DNA from: Ichthyophis bannanicus
Taxonomy: Eukaryota; Chordata; Amphibia; Gymnophiona; Ichthyophiidae
Assembly: GCA_033557465.1 (NCBI GenBank)
Contig: CM066041.1
Location: 157,517,532-157,581,531, forward strand
Length of the DNA stretch: 64,000 nt
Reading direction: 5' to 3'
Shown here: piece by piece, positions 60,897 through 64,000 of the stretch
How positions within the stretch are numbered: position 1 is the stretch's first letter
Layout of the letters: each line of letters begins with the position of its first letter
Notes under the pieces: generated by a model
What the model was told of the DNA's origin: nothing
Database searches by the model: none
What the model saw: only the letters and a program-made list of their open reading frames with translations
Translations under genes and position numbers: made by a program

Positions 60897-62699
60897 ATGG
60901 AGAAGCCAGTCCCTGGTTTTAAAAAATGTACCAAATGCAGTGCTGTCATTTCTGTCACAGACACCCATGAATGGTGTCTCAAATGTTTGGGACCTGACCA
61001 CTCCATACCGGACTGCCCATCCTGCACCCAGATGTCTAAACGTGGTTTGCAGAACCGGGCCAACAAGCTCCATGTGCTGTTTCCTTCAGAAGCATCACAG
61101 TCATCCAGGTCTTCCTCTCCGGATGGATCTCAGGTAACCAAAACTTCTGTGGGCAAATCCTCTAAAAGCAAATCTCTTTCTAAAGATCGAGAGGCTCTCA
61201 ATTTTGAGTTCGAGGATTCTGCCCAGGCCAAAAAACCCCGGCGGGAGGTTCCGGCCTCCAAAGCAATCATGGGGTCACAGGTTGACATCGATGGCACGGC
61301 CTCGACCGATCACCTGTTGGACTGCTCTGGGGTACCGGCCCATACCGGTACCGACATCCAGGCAGTAGTGGCGTCTATGGGCAGTACTGTCCAGACCATG
61401 CAGCAGGCCGTTCTGGCATTCATTAAGGCTGCGACGCCCTCGGTACCGATTTCATCGGTACCGACCCCGGTTCCGGTATCCACACTGGAACCGAGACCAT
61501 CGACTTCCAAACGTCGATCGGTTCCGCATGCCGGATTCAGGCTTTCGCCCGGTACCGATCCCATGCCCGATACGCCCGATGTCGATACCGATCGGTATGC
61601 GTATCGTACATTGGCAGTACAGAGGGAAGACTCAGATTCTTCTGATGAATTCAATTCCTCTGATGACTCTGCTGAGCTTACTCTTCCTGAGGAGCCCTCT
61701 TCTCCAAAGAGGAGGATGTCTCCTCCAGAGGATTTATCCTTTCAGGATTTCATTGTTGATGTAGCTAAAGCACTTTCTATTGCTACATCTTCTGAAAAAG
61801 AACCCAGATCAAAAAAATTGGACATTTTAGGATACTCTAAAGCTCCTAAAGAGGCAGTCACTCTGCCTGTCCATGAAATCCTTCAAGAACACTTGATGGA
61901 TTTGTGGGAGACTCCTTTAACACTGTCTCCCCATTCCCGTAGGTTGGACACCATGTATCGGGTCCCTCCTTCGCCTGGGTTCCAGAAAACTCAGCTGCCT
62001 CACCACTCTATTGTGGTGAAGTCTGCCATGAAGAAAATAAAGAGTCCTAAAAGGCATTCTTCTACCCCTCCAGGGCGAGAATGTAAGACCCTAGACTCTT
62101 TTGGAAGAAAGATGTTCCAGGCTAGTATGCTTATAGCCAGGATCAATTCTTATAGCCTTTATATGGGCATGTTTCTTGGACAACTTGCCCTAAAAATACA
62201 GAATTTTGCCCCCTTTATCCCTGATGATCAAAGGGCGGACTTCTTTTCTATGGTGACACAACTTTCAGAGGTCTCCAAGTTCTCCAACAGGGCAGCCTTT
62301 GATTCCTTTGAGGTTGCAGGCAGAGCTTCGGGAATTGCTATTGCAGCCCGACGTCTCGCTTGGCTCCAGGCTTCTGACCTAGAACCCTGGGTTGTAGATG
62401 GCCTCAGGAATCTGCCCTGTACCGGTGAGAACTTATTTGGGGAAGACTGGCAGATTAAAGCTGCTCAAATGGATGCAGAAAATGCCACTCTAGATAGACT
62501 TTCCAAACCTACTTCTACCCCTGCCAAAAAGAAGTCTTTTAAAAGGCCTTACTATAAGAAGGCCAGATTTCCCACAAATACTGGCCAGCAATCTGCTCAG
62601 CCTCGCTTTGCGGCTAAGCGTCAACAATCTAAGCAGGTAAAGTCAAAGCCTGCAGTGTCTGCTACACCCCAGCAGGCTCAACCCCCTCAGGGGTTTTGA
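60897..62699 (+). CDS. DIRS-A2 gag-like protein, intact (600 aa)
   Basis: ATG 60897 to TGA 62697-62699. Residues 11-43 hold a Cys/His cluster (C11, C14, C27, C30, H35, C40, C43) likely to bind zinc. Residues 65-290 are low-complexity Ser/Pro/Thr with many VP, IP and DTD words. An acidic SDSSDEFNSSDDSAEL stretch precedes a structured C-terminal half (PPEDLSFQDFIVDVAKALS, LPHHSIVVKSAMKKIKS, YSLYMGMFLGQLALKIQNF, RAAFDSFEVAGRASGIAIAA). The end is basic and Gln-rich. The ATG is the same as in A1. It probably forms the RNA-packaging particle. The TGA is followed by C (TGACTT), and the frame stays open beyond it. Confidence 0.92.
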   Translation: MEKPVPGFKKCTKCSAVISVTDTHEWCLKCLGPDHSIPDCPSCTQMSKRGLQNRANKLHVLFPSEASQSSRSSSPDGSQVTKTSVGKSSKSKSLSKDREALNFEFEDSAQAKKPRREVPASKAIMGSQVDIDGTASTDHLLDCSGVPAHTGTDIQAVVASMGSTVQTMQQAVLAFIKAATPSVPISSVPTPVPVSTLEPRPSTSKRRSVPHAGFRLSPGTDPMPDTPDVDTDRYAYRTLAVQREDSDSSDEFNSSDDSAELTLPEEPSSPKRRMSPPEDLSFQDFIVDVAKALSIATSSEKEPRSKKLDILGYSKAPKEAVTLPVHEILQEHLMDLWETPLTLSPHSRRLDTMYRVPPSPGFQKTQLPHHSIVVKSAMKKIKSPKRHSSTPPGRECKTLDSFGRKMFQASMLIARINSYSLYMGMFLGQLALKIQNFAPFIPDDQRADFFSMVTQLSEVSKFSNRAAFDSFEVAGRASGIAIAARRLAWLQASDLEPWVVDGLRNLPCTGENLFGEDWQIKAAQMDAENATLDRLSKPTSTPAKKKSFKRPYYKKARFPTNTGQQSAQPRFAAKRQQSKQVKSKPAVSATPQQAQPPQGF

Positions 62700-64000
62700 C
62701 TTGCCTCTAGAGAACTTGCCGTTTCTGGCTCTAGAACAACCAGAGCCCCTCACCATTCCTGGAAGGCTAGCTCATTTTGCTCCCAGATGGGAACAAATCA
62801 CATCAGAGCAATGGACCCTCTCTATTATCCGGGAGGGCTACAAACTTCATTTCTCCAGCCTTCCTCCCCATACCATGGTGAGGCAATTCAGTTCTCCCCC
62901 ATCTCTTCTGACCCTATTGGGTCAGGAAGTCTCTTCTCTCCTTGCCCAAGGGGCAATAGAGGAGGTTCCTCCTCCACAACAGGGGTTAGGTTTCTACTCC
63001 CCTTACTTTCTCATAACAAAGAAGACAGGGGGCTTCAGACCTATCCTAGATCTGAGAGAATTGAACAGGTTTCTATTCAAGGAGAAATTCAAAATGCTCT
63101 CTCTGAGCCTTCTCCTTCCATACCTTCAGAGTCAGGATTGGCTTTGTTCTCTAGATCTCAAGGATGCGTACACTCATATACTCATCCATCCATCCCACAG
63201 AAAATATCTAAGATTTCTGTTCCAGGGAAAACATTTCCAGTACAGAGTACTACCCTTCGGTCTGGCCTCTGCTCCAAGAGTCTTCACAAAATGCATGGCA
63301 GTCGTAGCCGCATTTCTCAGAGGCATGGGAATCTTTGTCTTCCCATATCTGGACGACTGGCTCATCCGAGCTCCATCTCAGTCAGAAGCCCAGATGTCTC
63401 TGGACCGCACAAGGCTTATTCTTCAATATCTGGGACTTGTGGTAAACATTCCCAAATCCCAACTCATCCCTACTCAGTCTCTGGAATTCATAGGGGCCCA
63501 ATTGGACTCCACCACTGCAAGGGCCTACCTCCCTCTGGTCCGAGGCCAAAGACTAATAAGCTTGGCCTCCCAGGCTCAGTCCAGAAGTCACTTGTCAGCC
63601 AGAGAAATGCTGCAGCTTCTGGGCCACATGGCCTCCACGGTACACGTGGTGCCCTACGCTCGTCTTCATATGAGAGCAGCTCAATGGACCTTGGCCACCC
63701 AGTGGTCTCAAGCATCAGGACTGCTCTCAGACCAAATACTCACCTCAAAACGACTGTTTTGGTCTCTCCAGTGGTGGACATCCTCCAAAAATCTGTTGTT
63801 GGGGATCCCCTTCCAACCTTCGTTGCCCCAAGCAACCCTCACAACAGATGCCTCCCAAACAGGGTGGGGAGCTCATCTCCAGCACCTCTCCACTCAGGGC
63901 ACCTGGTCTCCTCAGGAGACCACCCTTCACATCAACCTTCTGGAACTGCGAGCAATCTTCCTTGCCCTCACAGTCTTCCACACCCTCCTTGTCAACCTGA
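62700..64000 (+). CDS. DIRS-A2 RT-RNase H polyprotein, partial at window end
   Basis: Open without lesion in frame +1 to gag from the gag stop to base 64000. RT: KKTGGFRPILDLRELN, LDLKDAYTHILIHPSH, LPFGLASAPRVF and FPYLDDWLIRAPSQSE (catalytic Asp pair near 63352). RNase H begins with TTDASQTGWGAHLQH and ELRAIFLALTVF and is cut before the third acidic residue. It has about 430 visible codons and is close to A1. Start mechanism as for A1. Confidence 0.93.
62700..64000 (+). CDS. Overlapping open frame in DIRS-A2, gag/recombinase frame, partial
   Basis: After the gag TGA the same frame has no stop to the window end (about 433 codons), as in A1. It reads RELAVSGSRTTRAPHHSWKA at first and is Ser/Pro-rich throughout. 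In A1 this frame continues into the recombinase. Confidence 0.5.

Larger units (their letters stand above)
60511..64000 (+). mobile_element. DIRS-A copy 2, apparently intact, cut by the window end
   Basis: Left ITR 60511-60670, leader with A16, intact gag, and open RT-RNase H to the last base. Orthologous to DIRS-A1 throughout at high identity, but it keeps the 469 bp of gag that A1 lost. The recombinase, ICR and right ITR lie outside the window. No lesion was found in the visible 3.5 kb, so it is a candidate active element. Confidence 0.93.

Noticed and set aside
1..64000. tRNA, rRNA or tRNA-derived SINE genes
   Set aside because: No cloverleaf, rRNA core or A/B-box pair could be recognised. 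The short AAATA-tailed insertions look like L2 3' ends.

Overview
This window is vertebrate nuclear DNA, almost entirely transposable elements, from a large and repeat-rich genome. The mix of DIRS-type tyrosine-recombinase retrotransposons, CR1, L2 and L1/Tx1-like LINEs, and hAT DNA transposons with palindromic MITEs fits an amphibian (a caecilian or salamander) best. Species cannot be settled from the sequence. There are no bacterial operons, rRNA or tRNA genes, and no CRISPR.

Only one host gene segment was found: a 109-nt exon at 43269-43377 (+) with a canonical acceptor and donor. It encodes the catalytic-cysteine segment of the tRNA-dihydrouridine synthase DUS1L. The window is therefore probably intron on both sides: at least 43 kb upstream and 20 kb downstream carry no other recognisable exon.

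Layout. 1-942: 3' end of a decayed DIRS element (family D). 2204-2950: two hAT-type palindromic MITEs. 3307-8458: a complete DIRS element (A1) with both inverted terminal repeats (ITRs) and an internal complementary region (ICR), inserted in a family-D terminus. 8627 to about 15006: a nearly full-length CR1 on the minus strand, with a second CR1 inserted head-to-head. About 15007-19951: an L2 LINE split by a 1.5-kb unknown insert. 20680-30961: an old family-D DIRS cut into three pieces by two CR1 insertions, one of which hosts the younger DIRS-B (23332-27380). 30962-42721: one CR1 interrupted by a hAT element with a 2-kb G-rich minisatellite, an L1-like LINE and a second hAT with its transposase. 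43269-43377: the DUS1L exon. 44211-52470: RTE-like, CR1 and L1/Tx1 remnants. 52471-60510: an older relative of the minisatellite-bearing hAT, hosting a MITE and DIRS-C (54365-60128). 60511-64000: DIRS-A2, open in gag and RT-RNase H, cut by the window end.

The DIRS copies give the most interesting signals. In families A, B and C the recombinase frame lies one step behind the RT-RNase H frame. In A and B it is also the gag frame and stays open across the whole RT-RNase H gene (as far as the window shows in A2). A1 shows an apparent 7-bp crossover core (TATCTCC) at insertion. The ICR of DIRS-C carries a 62-nt inverted copy of its own flanking host DNA. Right termini of four families share a splice-donor-like GGTAAGT.
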